DNA from: a virus
DNA: 64,000 bases
Reading direction: 5' to 3' (one strand)
Virus record (IMG/VR): IMGVR_UViG_3300021962_000036
Location: 55,947-119,946 of that record
Of the stretch, positions 55,441-63,018 are shown in pieces. The translations under genes and the position numbers were made by a program. Positions within the stretch are counted from its first letter, which is position 1. Each line of letters opens with the position of its first letter. The notes under the pieces were generated by a model. It had not been told where the DNA came from. It did no database searches and saw only the letters and a list, made by a program, of their open reading frames with translations.

Positions 55441-55587
55441 TTACTGTAGAAATTTAACTCCAACTTCAAACCACAAGAAATGTATAAACAACTTGTGTTT
55501 AAATTCAGAAGAAGCATACTGTTTTTCATGCAGTAAAGCAAATCCAAATTTTCTTGAGTTAAATTCTAAAAATAATTTAAAAATCAT
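55441..55587 (-). CDS. Small conserved-looking protein (48 aa)
   Basis: A complete frame (ATG 55587, TAA 55441) with zero gap after the dUTPase stop (TAA then ATG). MIFKLFLEFNSRKFGFALLH at the start and KHKLFIHFLWFEVGVKFLQ at the end give an aromatic, beta-like small protein of the type seen in phage early regions. It fills the otherwise empty 158-bp gap. No function is recognised. Confidence 0.65.
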   Translation of the reverse strand: MIFKLFLEFNSRKFGFALLHEKQYASSEFKHKLFIHFLWFEVGVKFLQ

Positions 55588-56013
55588 TTAATTACCTGTT
55601 GAGCCATGACCTCCATCACCTCTTTCAGTTTCAGATAATTTATCAACTTCTTCAAAGTCAATGTGAGGATAAGGCATGATGATTAATTGTGCAATCTTTT
55701 CACCTACTTTGTATTTTACATCTGCGTAAAAACGTGAGTTAAAAGTTGCTTGAATCTCTCCACGATAACCTGAATCAATAACACCAACTGAATTGCTGAG
55801 GTATTGTTCATATTTGCGTATTGAGCTGCGCGGGAATACAAGTCCTACATATCCTTCTGGAATTTCTACTGCAAGTCCAGTTCCATATACAACTTGTTCT
55901 TTGTCATAACTAATGATGTGTGTAGCTACTAAATCTAAACCAGCGTCTCCTGGTTTTGCATATACAGGAACTACAGCATCTTTGTGTAAACGTTTGATTT
56001 TAACTTTCATCAT
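55588..56013 (-). CDS. dut: dUTPase (deoxyuridine triphosphatase)
   Basis: A 141-residue trimeric dUTPase. The five motifs are visible: DAGLDLVATH, VFPRSSIRK, NSVGVIDSGYRGEI, VGEKIAQLIIMP and ERGDGGHGSTG (the mobile C-terminal arm). It hydrolyses dUTP to dUMP, feeding ThyX and preventing uracil in DNA together with UDG. It overlaps the upstream gene by 14 bases. Confidence 0.95.
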   Translation of the reverse strand: MMKVKIKRLHKDAVVPVYAKPGDAGLDLVATHIISYDKEQVVYGTGLAVEIPEGYVGLVFPRSSIRKYEQYLSNSVGVIDSGYRGEIQATFNSRFYADVKYKVGEKIAQLIIMPYPHIDFEEVDKLSETERGDGGHGSTGN

Positions 56014-56227
56014 CGCTATTTTTGTATTTTTCTAAATCTTTTAGTTCTTCAGCTTGTTCTTTTATAAAGTTTTCAATACCATCATTGTGAAATCCATCTG
56101 CTACAAGGAGTCCTTGTATTGCTTGAAAGATTTCTTCTAATGGAGAATCCCATGGAAGTTCTGCTGTTAATGTTTTATCATAGTGCTTTACTGTGATAAT
56201 CATTGGTGAAGGTGTTCTGTAAGACAT
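56000..56227 (-). CDS. Uncharacterised 75-aa protein
   Basis: Starts MSYRTPSPMIITVKHYDKTL, with a beta strand, a helix (LEEIFQAIQGLLVADGF) and an acidic tail. No domain recognised. It overlaps dut by 14 bases in another frame and the gene upstream by one base, so it belongs to a tightly coupled early operon. Confidence 0.6.
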   Translation of the reverse strand: MSYRTPSPMIITVKHYDKTLTAELPWDSPLEEIFQAIQGLLVADGFHNDGIENFIKEQAEELKDLEKYKNSDDES

Positions 56228-56397
56228 TATTTTTTCTTCTTGTGTTTTCTTTTTAAAACTATTTCTTCAGGTTCATCATCTTCTGTTACAAAGTGAAGAG
56301 TTAAATCTTCATCTGATGGTTCAGTTTTTGGTTCAACGCCATTCTTGATCATATCTACTATAAGTAGTAGTTCTGTCATAGAAATTTCTATTTTCAT
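56227..56397 (-). CDS. Small charged protein (56 aa)
   Basis: Start at ATG 56397 (MKIEISMTELLLIVDMIKNG); a longer TTG frame runs through the promoter. Short helix, then an acidic stretch and a Lys-rich end (LKRKHKKKK). The charge switch suggests nucleic acid or protein contacts, but nothing more can be said. It follows a candidate promoter directly. Confidence 0.6.
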   Translation of the reverse strand: MKIEISMTELLLIVDMIKNGVEPKTEPSDEDLTLHFVTEDDEPEEIVLKRKHKKKK

Positions 56398-56415
56398 AAT
56401 AGTCAGTTTTAATTG

Positions 56416-56447
56416 CAATAATACAAAAAATATTTTAATACACAAAA
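56416..56447 (-). promoter_or_regulatory. Bacteroidota-type promoter upstream of the dut operon
   Basis: Minus strand TTTTG (56447-56443) and TATTATTG (56423-56416) with 19-base spacing, one mismatch in the -7 box. A 7-bp inverted repeat (56454-56478) lies just upstream and may be an operator or end the previous gene. Confidence 0.65.
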
Positions 56448-56453
56448 CAGAGC

Positions 56454-56478
56454 TTAAGGTCACAAATTGCAACCTTAA
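56454..56478. promoter_or_regulatory. Inverted repeat TTAAGGT-N11-ACCTTAA
   Basis: The perfect 7-bp arms lie between the stop of the 83-aa gene at 56510 and the promoter at 56416-56447. It could be a weak terminator or a regulator site; a second small stem GTGA/TCAC lies next to it. Confidence 0.4.
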
Positions 56479-56509
56479 ACCCTTGTTTTTGTGATTTTTT
56501 CACAATTTC

Positions 56510-56761
56510 CTAGTCAAAAACGTAAGAAACTGTGTTGTTAAATGGATTAAACTCCACTTGATTTGTTTTGTAATAAGTGCCTGGTTTCAACACAATTGTA
56601 CCATGTTCTTCATGAGTAATCAAAGCTTGTTCTTTAACATGCATTTTGATTGTCTGATTTCCCATGTCACTATATTCAACAGGTACTTTACTGTTTAGAG
56701 CATGTGTATTTGCTCCTTCTCCTGTGGCTAACACCACGCGTTTTGCTGATTTTGTTTCCAT
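56510..56761 (-). CDS. Small phage protein, DUF6745-partner-like (83 aa)
   Basis: A beta-rich protein with GEGANTHALNS near the start and HVKEQALITHEEHGTIVLKPG in the core, a pattern recurrent in phages where G-E-x-x-x-H-A-L and L-x-HEEHG-x-I-x-L-x-PG-x-Y are conserved. It lies two genes from the AWTFQL protein (57011-57712) with which such genes are often found. Function unknown. Confidence 0.6.
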   Translation of the reverse strand: METKSAKRVVLATGEGANTHALNSKVPVEYSDMGNQTIKMHVKEQALITHEEHGTIVLKPGTYYKTNQVEFNPFNNTVSYVFD

Positions 56762-56762
56762 G

Positions 56763-57014
56763 TTACAATTTTGATTCAGGTAATTGTTCTTTTTCTTTAT
56801 ACTCTTTACAATCTTCTGTCATCCATACTGGATCATAATCATAAGGAAACTCCCACCATCCATTTTTTATAGCATGTTCGCTACCTTTTGGATGAGCAGA
56901 TTTGTTCTTTTTGTAATATGACCAGTATAGTTTGCAATGCACATGAGCTGAGTTCACAAAAGAATTGCTTCTTGAGTGAACACAGTTGTGACAATTTGTT
57001 TTTGATAAACTCAT
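56763..57014 (-). CDS. Small Cys/His protein (83 aa)
   Basis: Contains CHNCVHS, HVHCKLYW and MTEDCKEY, four Cys in a C-x2-C..C..C pattern that could bind zinc. Trp-rich centre (KNGWWEFPYDYDPVW). It overlaps the upstream gene's stop by ATGA. Probably a small zinc-binding phage protein; no named family. Confidence 0.6.
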   Translation of the reverse strand: MSLSKTNCHNCVHSRSNSFVNSAHVHCKLYWSYYKKNKSAHPKGSEHAIKNGWWEFPYDYDPVWMTEDCKEYKEKEQLPESKL

Positions 57015-57712
57015 GATTGTGATTTTAAAAGTTTAAGATACATGTCCTTTTCAATGTGATAAGGACGAGACAACTCTCTTGAATTTACACCTGCTTTTGC
57101 AATAATGATATCACCTTGGCGATACAATGCTTCAGGTTCAGAAATGTTTAATTGAAAAGTCCAGGCAATTGCTTCAATTGCATCTTTCTTTTCACCAACA
57201 TGTCTTGGAACATAAATCCAATACTCACGCCCTGTTGTTGTACACCAACAACGTACAGCATAAATATCAGCATTAGCTCTACGCCAATCAGATTTTTCTT
57301 CTGGAAACAATTTATCACCTTTGATCAAGTATAATTCATACTTGTCATGAATGATTTTTACATCCATACTGTTGTCTGATTCATTCCAAACAGCATTATT
57401 AAACACAATAGTTTCTTCTGCTACAAGAGAAGGTTCAAGTTCTTGAAACATTTTTTCAATTCCAATAGCTTTGAAGAATAGTCTACGCATTTCTAGATTT
57501 TCTTGTCCAAAAGCATCTTGGGCAGTTGCAACTTCAATGTCTTTCCAGACTGAAGCACAATGATCACCAAAATCTTTCATAGAATCATATCTGATTACAT
57601 TTGTCAAAAAAGCATTGAAGTCTTTGTACATTGTTTTCCAAAGAATCAACGCATTTTTATAAGAGACACCATGCTGGTTCTCTACTGTGTACTTTAAGTC
57701 TTGATAATTCAT
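57011..57712 (-). CDS. DUF6745-like protein (233 aa)
   Basis: The C-terminal half carries YAVRCWCTTTGREYWIYVPRHV and AIEAIAWTFQLN, followed by YRQGDIIIAKAG, matching the [IV]-x-C-x-STG-x-x-Y-x-L-x-VP and A-[IV]-AWTF pattern of a recurrent phage/bacterial DUF. Function unknown. It sits with the 83-aa GEGANTHAL protein and other small genes in the early block. Confidence 0.55.
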   Translation of the reverse strand: MNYQDLKYTVENQHGVSYKNALILWKTMYKDFNAFLTNVIRYDSMKDFGDHCASVWKDIEVATAQDAFGQENLEMRRLFFKAIGIEKMFQELEPSLVAEETIVFNNAVWNESDNSMDVKIIHDKYELYLIKGDKLFPEEKSDWRRANADIYAVRCWCTTTGREYWIYVPRHVGEKKDAIEAIAWTFQLNISEPEALYRQGDIIIAKAGVNSRELSRPYHIEKDMYLKLLKSQS

Positions 57713-57714
57713 GA

Positions 57715-58398
57715 TTATTCAGTTTCGTCTTCTAAAAGTTGTTTAAGATCAATTTCTACATAATTTTCTGTAGTAGAACGTCTTGAGTATTCAACATCTT
57801 CTAAGATGTAAACAATTTCATTTCCTTCTTCAGTAAAATCAGTTCTAAATATTTGGTAGTTACCCCAATATCCATCAATCTCATCTTCATCATCAACGTC
57901 CAGTTTAGCAGCTTCTACAATCTTTTCTTGTATCATTTCTGATAATTGTTTTGCTACACTTTCTGTTTCAGGATGATCAAAACCATTTCTAATACCAAAA
58001 GTTACGTCAACATTACACTCTTCGTCTTGAGTATTGATATCAATATCATCAAAATGAATATGTTTTGGAATTCTGATTTCAATTTTAGTTTTTACACTTT
58101 CAGTATCAGTTTCTGTATAATAGTCAGTACCTTGAAACATTTGTGTTTCAGGATCAAATGGAGCTTCACCAGATGCAGAGAACTCACCAGCCCATGAACC
58201 ATAATCAAGTTGATCATACATCATGTCTATTAGTCTTTCTGCTTCAGGATCATTACTGTCTTCACCATCTACTTCAAGATGAACCCATCCTGAATCTCCT
58301 CCACCATCCCATTGTAGGATAACTTCAGATCCTTCTTCTGTTTTTTTTAAACACCAATCAAGGATTTGTTTGATTGTAATATCTTTTTCTTCACTCAT
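57715..58398 (-). CDS. Uncharacterised acidic protein (227 aa)
   Basis: Very acidic with the N-terminal helix DITIKQILDWCLKKTEEGSE, a WDGGGDSGWVHLEV loop, and repeated Asp/Glu-rich strands. It resembles the soluble acidic proteins phages use to bind host factors or mimic DNA, though no family is recognised. Starts overlap its upstream neighbour by four bases. Confidence 0.55.
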   Translation of the reverse strand: MSEEKDITIKQILDWCLKKTEEGSEVILQWDGGGDSGWVHLEVDGEDSNDPEAERLIDMMYDQLDYGSWAGEFSASGEAPFDPETQMFQGTDYYTETDTESVKTKIEIRIPKHIHFDDIDINTQDEECNVDVTFGIRNGFDHPETESVAKQLSEMIQEKIVEAAKLDVDDEDEIDGYWGNYQIFRTDFTEEGNEIVYILEDVEYSRRSTTENYVEIDLKQLLEDETE

Positions 58399-58793
58399 AA
58401 CAATTGTGGTTTTTCTTGTTTAACAAAATCTGATTTGTCTTTTGACATTTCTTTTAACATTTTTCTTCCATCACCTGGTTTAAACATCCAGCCTTGTACA
58501 ACCATGTGGTCAAGGTAATCTTTAATTGTTGGAATCCAACCAAGGTCTTCCATACAATGTTGTTCACCAATTGCTCTTACAGGAACCATGCGTCCTTCAG
58601 AGTTAGTGATATATGTGCCAAATTCATGCTCACAAAAGAAGATACCTTCTGAGTGATGTCTTAATGCCCTATGACGCATGTCAGGGTAGTGCATTTTAGT
58701 TTCGTCAAACCAGTTGTGAATGGGCAAGTAGTCATCTACATGCCCACCCCATTTTTTCTGGCTTGAAATACTATGATGTAAAGGATGACTCAT
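58395..58793 (-). CDS. DUF6915 protein
   Basis: Start at ATG 58793 (MSHPLHHSIS); the TTG at 58802 is less likely. The 132-residue product follows the DUF6915 pattern: HPLHHSISS, KKWGGHVDDYLPIHNW, RHRALRHHSEGIFF, FGTYITNSEGRMVPVRAIG and EDLGWIPTIKDYLDHM. Widespread in phages, function unknown; the conserved His pairs suggest metal binding. Overlaps the gene upstream by 23 bases. Confidence 0.85.
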   Translation of the reverse strand: MSHPLHHSISSQKKWGGHVDDYLPIHNWFDETKMHYPDMRHRALRHHSEGIFFCEHEFGTYITNSEGRMVPVRAIGEQHCMEDLGWIPTIKDYLDHMVVQGWMFKPGDGRKMLKEMSKDKSDFVKQEKPQLL

Positions 58794-59100
58794 TGTTTTC
58801 AAGTTCTAAAGTTTCAACTGCAAATTCAATAGCTGCTGATATACAACGTGTTGTTGCACGCCACATATTATATTTGTGAGAACCAGTAACAAAACCAAAT
58901 TCAGTTCTGCCGTCACCTGGAACAACTTTAAAAGTTTTACGTAAAACATCCATTTCTAAATAAACAGCTGCATGTTTCTTAATACCTTTTTCATCTTCAT
59001 AAGAATGAGAGAATTGGTATTTTTGTTCTACTAAAGATTGTTGTACTGGAGAATCTATTTTTTCTAGAAACTCATCAATTGGTAAATTATTCATGCTCAT
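58771..59100 (-). CDS. Uncharacterised 109-aa protein
   Basis: Visible segments are MSMNNLPIDEFLEKID, then VEQKYQFSHSYEDEKG, a strand region and C-terminal AAIEFAVETLELENNE. No domain recognised. It overlaps DUF6915 downstream and the 78-aa gene upstream (59087), typical of coupled early genes. Confidence 0.55.
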   Translation of the reverse strand: MSMNNLPIDEFLEKIDSPVQQSLVEQKYQFSHSYEDEKGIKKHAAVYLEMDVLRKTFKVVPGDGRTEFGFVTGSHKYNMWRATTRCISAAIEFAVETLELENNESSFTS

Positions 59101-59323
59101 CTTCTTGAGTTATTATATCAAAATGATCACCTATTTTTCTAAGAGTGTTGGCAAGGTGTTTAGCCAAATTTTTAACTGCTTCAGGATCAAGTGAATTTAA
59201 CCATTCATCTTGTCTAGATTCTGGGCAATCTTCAAAGCATGTTGGTTCACGCTTTTCTTCATTGTCAAACTTGTGGAATATATAAACTCCACTAAGATTT
59301 CTGCGATTTAGAGTTGCTTCCAT
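59087..59323 (-). CDS. Uncharacterised 78-aa protein
   Basis: Helical and acidic, with CFEDCPESRQDEWL and LAKHLANTLRKIGDHFD. The two nearby Cys are unlikely to form a zinc site alone. Overlaps the 109-aa gene by 14 bases. No function assignable. Confidence 0.5.
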   Translation of the reverse strand: MEATLNRRNLSGVYIFHKFDNEEKREPTCFEDCPESRQDEWLNSLDPEAVKNLAKHLANTLRKIGDHFDIITQEDEHE

Positions 59324-59574
59324 TAGTTAATTAGTTCAAAAAAGTTTTCATTAATGTAATCATCAACTGCATCTATATCACGTGGTTGTCTATCTAACCA
59401 AATGATTTCTTCTAAATGATAAGATTGATTGTCATTGTCATGAGTTACTACTACAGTAAACTCATAAACTTCTTCTTGATATTCATCTTCCCACTGAGAA
59501 CAGTCACAAGTGTAAGTACCAGAATAATGTTTTGTTTCGCTGAATGGTTTCTTTTCTATTTTTAAATCTTTCAT
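59323..59574 (-). CDS. Uncharacterised 83-aa protein
   Basis: Start at ATG 59574 (MKDLKIEKKPFSETK); the TTG at 59589 would overlap the gene upstream. Beta-rich with CDCSQWEDEYQEEVYEF and a C-terminal DAVDDYINENFFELIN helix. No family recognised. Its stop overlaps the 78-aa gene's start by one base. Confidence 0.55.
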   Translation of the reverse strand: MKDLKIEKKPFSETKHYSGTYTCDCSQWEDEYQEEVYEFTVVVTHDNDNQSYHLEEIIWLDRQPRDIDAVDDYINENFFELIN

Positions 59575-59578
59575 GTTC

Positions 59579-60028
59579 TTAAAATTCAACTGTTACTGAT
59601 TTTAATATTCCATCACTGCCATACTTTGCGTATACAGGATAATAGCCATCACCAAATGCTGTTGCAAATGCAACTCCAACACCAGGATGTCCAAGATCAT
59701 AGTTTAGTTGACCATGTCCATCATTTGACAATGTAGCATGACAGCAAGAATTGTAACTGAAAGAATGTTCTGTTGAATCGCTTACATCAACTTTTTTCCA
59801 TTCACCAGTTTCATTTAATTCATTCATTGTCTTACCATATTTAGGTATTTCAATGGCGTAATGAGGAAAGTCTACTCTGTATTGTAGTCTTTCTTTAGTT
59901 GTCACATGTTCATAGATTCTGATATCTTCAAAATCTTCTTTTTTCCATTGAGAATCAATGTAGCAGGGATCACACATTAATAGTTGACCTGAATCAACTC
60001 CAACATGTCCAATTAATACTTTTTTCAT
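59579..60028 (-). CDS. Phage DUF4241-like protein (149 aa)
   Basis: Begins with VGVDSGQLLMCDPCYI, followed by a FSYNSCCHATLSNDGHGQLNYD segment and GHPGVGVAFATAFGDGYYPVYAKYGSDG. This arrangement recurs in phage and bacterial DUF4241-type proteins of unknown function, likely a beta barrel binding a small molecule. It lies in the early gene train. Confidence 0.7.
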   Translation of the reverse strand: MKKVLIGHVGVDSGQLLMCDPCYIDSQWKKEDFEDIRIYEHVTTKERLQYRVDFPHYAIEIPKYGKTMNELNETGEWKKVDVSDSTEHSFSYNSCCHATLSNDGHGQLNYDLGHPGVGVAFATAFGDGYYPVYAKYGSDGILKSVTVEF

Positions 60029-60030
60029 AA

Positions 60031-60591
60031 TTATCTTACAATAAATTGATTTGGTGGAAGTTCGTAAGTTCTAAAAACTCTCATGCCTTTATAAAATATC
60101 TTAGCTTCAGCATCAATATTAATCATTGTACTGCTAAAACTGTTACTCATTACTTCTTGAGCAATTTCTTTAAAAGTATCAGGATTACACATAATGATAA
60201 ATTCTTCAGCAGAATAATGTCCACCTTTGCGATATGCTTCTACAATAGCTTTTTCTAGTAATACATATGGAGTTGTAAGGTCTGACATATAAGTTTCATA
60301 ACCTACAGGTACTTTAACCTTTTTAAATCCATAGTTTGGAGCTGTCATAGCTTTTAATTGATGATGCTGATTTTGGATCTGATCATAGATGTTTTGATAA
60401 TAGTCAATGTTTCTTTTAACAGATTCCATTCCAGCTTCTAAATTGACAAGTTCTTCAACCATTTGGTTGTTGTAAGAACTTGAATGCTCAGCTTCTGCAT
60501 ATCCTTTTTCAGATTCAGCATGCCATAAAGCGTGCTTATATGCTTCAGCTTGCATCATATACATGTACTCAGCTTCATCATGTGGTTCCAT
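60031..60591 (-). CDS. Uncharacterised 186-aa protein
   Basis: Helical N-terminal half with repeated Ala/Glu/Tyr (EYMYMMQAEAYKHALWHAES) that may form a coiled coil, then a VKVPVGYETYMSDLTTPYVLL domain and a FYKGMRVFRTYELP end. No named family. Shares a one-base start/stop overlap with the next gene upstream. Confidence 0.55.
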   Translation of the reverse strand: MEPHDEAEYMYMMQAEAYKHALWHAESEKGYAEAEHSSSYNNQMVEELVNLEAGMESVKRNIDYYQNIYDQIQNQHHQLKAMTAPNYGFKKVKVPVGYETYMSDLTTPYVLLEKAIVEAYRKGGHYSAEEFIIMCNPDTFKEIAQEVMSNSFSSTMINIDAEAKIFYKGMRVFRTYELPPNQFIVR

Positions 60592-60923
60592 TACTTTAAA
60601 TTTTCAAGTTCTTTAATAATAGATTCCATTTCAACACCAATTTGTTTGTGTAATTTGTGCTGACTCTTTGGTTCATGAAGTTCACTAAGCGTTCTGTAAC
60701 GAATTTTGAGTTCTTGTTCTCTTTTTGATTTTTCTTTTGCTGCTTCTTGATGTTTTACAAGAATTTCAACAGCAGATTTTACATCAAATTGTAAACCCAT
60801 TCTGTCAATTGCCAAGACTGTGTCAAGAATAATACTTGCTGTATTTTCATTTACACCTATGTCTACTAATCCAAGAGCTACTCTGAACTCTTGTGGTTTA
60901 ATTTTCTTTAATGCTGATGCCAT
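60591..60923 (-). CDS. Uncharacterised 110-aa protein
   Basis: Begins MASALKKIKPQEFRVALGLV, then a hydrophobic/helical SIILDTVLAIDRMGL segment and a charged coiled-coil tail (KHQEAAKEKSKREQELKI). No recognised domain. It overlaps the zinc-type protein upstream by 26 bases. Confidence 0.5.
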   Translation of the reverse strand: MASALKKIKPQEFRVALGLVDIGVNENTASIILDTVLAIDRMGLQFDVKSAVEILVKHQEAAKEKSKREQELKIRYRTLSELHEPKSQHKLHKQIGVEMESIIKELENLK

Positions 60924-61299
60924 GTTCTTTTCTGTATTGAATTTCTTTTCTAATAAGATCTAAATGCCAGTCTGGTCCACCATAATCTAATACAGCTTCT
61001 AACCAGTTATCATTCATATCGCATATTGCAATCCACGATAATGGTTGTTTACCATCAACGCCTCTTCCTCCACGCGTAGCATACTTGCGTACAAGTTCAA
61101 AATCATCATCTGCATAAACAGCATAGATTTTTATTTTTGTCATATCTTTTGCACCATATCTTAAATAAGAAGTGCCACCATCTACCATTGCGTTGTTAGG
61201 ACAAGAACATGTTTTGTAATCATGTCTGTGATAACTTACAATAGTTTCATTACACTCTTGACATGTCACAGAGTTGTAAACTAATTGTTTATCTTGCAT
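60898..61299 (-). CDS. Small zinc-type phage protein, DUF7695-like
   Basis: A 133-residue protein whose N-terminal part has CQECNETIVSYHRHDYKTCSC followed by VDGGTSYLRY, a Cys-x2-Cys plus Cys-x-Cys pattern with HRHD that recurs in phages and prophages. A helical second half follows (ISWIAICDMNDNWLEAVLDY). Probably a zinc-ribbon protein of unknown role. Confidence 0.65.
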   Translation of the reverse strand: MQDKQLVYNSVTCQECNETIVSYHRHDYKTCSCPNNAMVDGGTSYLRYGAKDMTKIKIYAVYADDDFELVRKYATRGGRGVDGKQPLSWIAICDMNDNWLEAVLDYGGPDWHLDLIRKEIQYRKEHGISIKEN

Positions 61300-61513
61300 T
61301 TTCTAATGGAATAAAAGTTTTGTTAAAATATTCTTCTGATACTATTTTTTTGATTTTTTCATAGCAATCAGAGTTTGTTGTAAGTTTATTGCCTACTTTT
61401 TTAAAAGTTACACAAACATCACTATTTATATAACGTATGCCATACTCATGATTACTTTCTAGCATCCTGTCAAATAAAAATTCTTGTATTTTTTTTTCTG
61501 ATTCACTAATCAT
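61289..61513 (-). CDS. Uncharacterised 74-aa protein
   Basis: Helical start (MISESEKKIQEFLFDRML), then YINSDVCVTFKKVGNKLT. No domain recognised. Its ATG overlaps the stop of the 28-aa membrane protein upstream. Confidence 0.5.
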   Translation of the reverse strand: MISESEKKIQEFLFDRMLESNHEYGIRYINSDVCVTFKKVGNKLTTNSDCYEKIKKIVSEEYFNKTFIPLENAR

Positions 61514-61596
61514 AAAAACATTAACATTACGCCAGCAAATCCAATACCTGCAAAGAAGTATATAAGATTATTTAGCCATTGAGGATAATTTTCCAT
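61510..61596 (-). CDS. Very small membrane protein (28 aa)
   Basis: ATG at 61596 opens MENYPQWLNNLIYFF and continues AGIGFAGVMLMFL, a single hydrophobic helix, ending in TGA that overlaps the 74-aa gene's ATG (ATGA). The overlap and clean hydrophobic segment support a real gene. It could influence the host membrane or be a small toxin-like peptide. It is the only content of the 92-bp gap. Confidence 0.6.
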   Translation of the reverse strand: MENYPQWLNNLIYFFAGIGFAGVMLMFL

Positions 61597-61605
61597 ATGA
61601 GATCT

Positions 61606-62463
61606 TTAAAAAATGTATCTAATTTTATTCCAAGGAATAATTTCATCATGAAGGTTTGTGAACTCTTCTATGTACTGTGATTTCAAACCATGCTTGTAGC
61701 GTAGATTCAATCCTCCATATTGAGATACTTTATCTTCTTGAATAGAAGGATTCCATAGCAAGTCTTCACCTGTCAAGTTATTCTTTAAATTATAAAAGTG
61801 TTTATCACGATTATGTGTTAAGAATATAACCTCAGCTTTGACTTGTTCTTTGTACTTTCTATCTACAAGAGCATCCACACCTTCAAAAAGCATTCTATAT
61901 TGTTCTAACCAATCATCTTTTACAATAACAGGTGAAAAATTGATATGAACATCATAACCTGCTTCAATAAAGTCATTAATAGCTTTAATTCTATCAATGA
62001 TTTTACTGGTGTTTGGCTCTAGCAAATCTGCATACTTTTGAGGCATCAATGAAAATCTTATACGTATCTTTCCTTCAGGATTGTACGTACAAAGTTCTTC
62101 ATTAACATACTTTGTTGCAAAAGAACCCATGGCAATTTCACTTTGCTTAAAAAAGTCAAAAATATACTGCCATTTGTGGTACTTAAGATGCAATGCGAAG
62201 TCTTCATTACATGAAATGTCATAAGTAACAAACTTCTCATGAGTTTGATTAGGTTTATCTACAGTAGAAAACCAGCTATGATTATTAATTTCTGTAAGAA
62301 TCTCACTGGTATTCTTGGCAATGTCTAATCCTTCAGGTTTATGACGTTTCATGTAACAATAAGTACAGTTAAATAGACAACCATGCCCAAAGCTTGGTGA
62401 TATAAAGTCTGTACTTCTGCCACTCTCACGTATGAGCATTGATTTTCTAATTACTTGTTCCAT
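61606..62463 (-). CDS. Radical SAM enzyme of the spore photoproduct lyase type
   Basis: A 285-residue radical SAM protein. The CLFNCTYC motif (C29, C33, C36) has the C-x3-C-x2-C spacing that holds the 4Fe-4S cluster, and the IRIRFSLMPQKYADLLEP and GYDVHINFSPVIVKDDW segments resemble spore photoproduct lyases. In that family the enzyme splits UV-made thymine dimers in DNA with S-adenosylmethionine. A phage DNA-repair role is inferred; substrate not proved. The gene train continues on both sides. Confidence 0.82.
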   Translation of the reverse strand: MEQVIRKSMLIRESGRSTDFISPSFGHGCLFNCTYCYMKRHKPEGLDIAKNTSEILTEINNHSWFSTVDKPNQTHEKFVTYDISCNEDFALHLKYHKWQYIFDFFKQSEIAMGSFATKYVNEELCTYNPEGKIRIRFSLMPQKYADLLEPNTSKIIDRIKAINDFIEAGYDVHINFSPVIVKDDWLEQYRMLFEGVDALVDRKYKEQVKAEVIFLTHNRDKHFYNLKNNLTGEDLLWNPSIQEDKVSQYGGLNLRYKHGLKSQYIEEFTNLHDEIIPWNKIRYIF

Positions 62464-62465
62464 TA

Positions 62466-62798
62466 CTAATCTTTTTTAGTAAGTTCTGAGATGTAAGTAT
62501 CCCATCCTAATTTCTTAGCATAAAAAGCATGCTTAACAGTATGACCAACCATACCTCCAGTTTGCCCATCACCACCTGCAATCATATGATTTACAAGAGG
62601 TTCAAGTTCTGGATCAAATGCATTTTTGCCACCACCATTAATAATGTTAAACATTTCTTGATTATCATCAAAATATTCAACTCCTTTGATTACCATACGT
62701 TGGCATTCAAGTTCATAGTCACATGGATTTGTGTCATCGTCTGAAAATCCACTTAAAAAGTCTCCTACAGGATACTTGTACTTTGATTCTTTTATCAT
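62466..62798 (-). CDS. Uncharacterised 110-aa protein
   Basis: Begins MIKESKYKYPVGDFLSGFSD; contains CDYELECQRMVIKGVEYF and C-terminal VGHTVKHAFYAKKLGWD with possible metal-binding His. No family recognised. Its ATG is provided by an AAACAACAAGAACAATGA box that also ends the upstream gene. Confidence 0.6.
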   Translation of the reverse strand: MIKESKYKYPVGDFLSGFSDDDTNPCDYELECQRMVIKGVEYFDDNQEMFNIINGGGKNAFDPELEPLVNHMIAGGDGQTGGMVGHTVKHAFYAKKLGWDTYISELTKKD

Positions 62799-62812
62799 TG
62801 TTCTTGTTGTTT
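62795..62812 (-). repeat. Start/stop box copy 1 (AAACAACAAGAACAATGA)
   Basis: On the minus strand this 18-base box encodes the C-terminal KQQEQ of the 69-aa gene and its overlapping TGA, while supplying the ATG of the next gene. Copies 2-5 lie at 63001-63018, 63369-63386, 63606-63623 and 63794-63811. Confidence 0.85.
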
Positions 62813-63004
62813 AAAGGTTTCAATTTCTATTACTTCACAATAACTACTTCTCCCACCATATCTTGTCCAGTAATCAGAGTAAGATATCAACCTTAATTGG
62901 TAAGCATTATCATTAAACGAACGTTTATACCAAGTTCCTTTTCTTAATTTTCTATACCACTTAAATCTACCGAGATAAGTGTCAATCCAAGTTTGTTTCT
63001 TCAT
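62795..63004 (-). CDS. Small basic protein (69 aa)
   Basis: Rich in Arg/Tyr/Trp (DTYLGRFKWYRKLRKGTWYK), then a beta segment and C-terminal TFKQQEQ contributed by the start/stop box. Both its ends lie in such boxes. Function unknown; the basic N terminus could bind nucleic acid. Confidence 0.6.
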   Translation of the reverse strand: MKKQTWIDTYLGRFKWYRKLRKGTWYKRSFNDNAYQLRLISYSDYWTRYGGRSSYCEVIEIETFKQQEQ

Positions 63005-63018
63005 TGTTCTTGTTGTTT
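63001..63018 (-). repeat. Start/stop box copy 2
   Basis: An exact copy of AAACAACAAGAACAATGA; it ends the 123-aa gene (KQQEQ) and starts the 69-aa gene. Confidence 0.85.
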
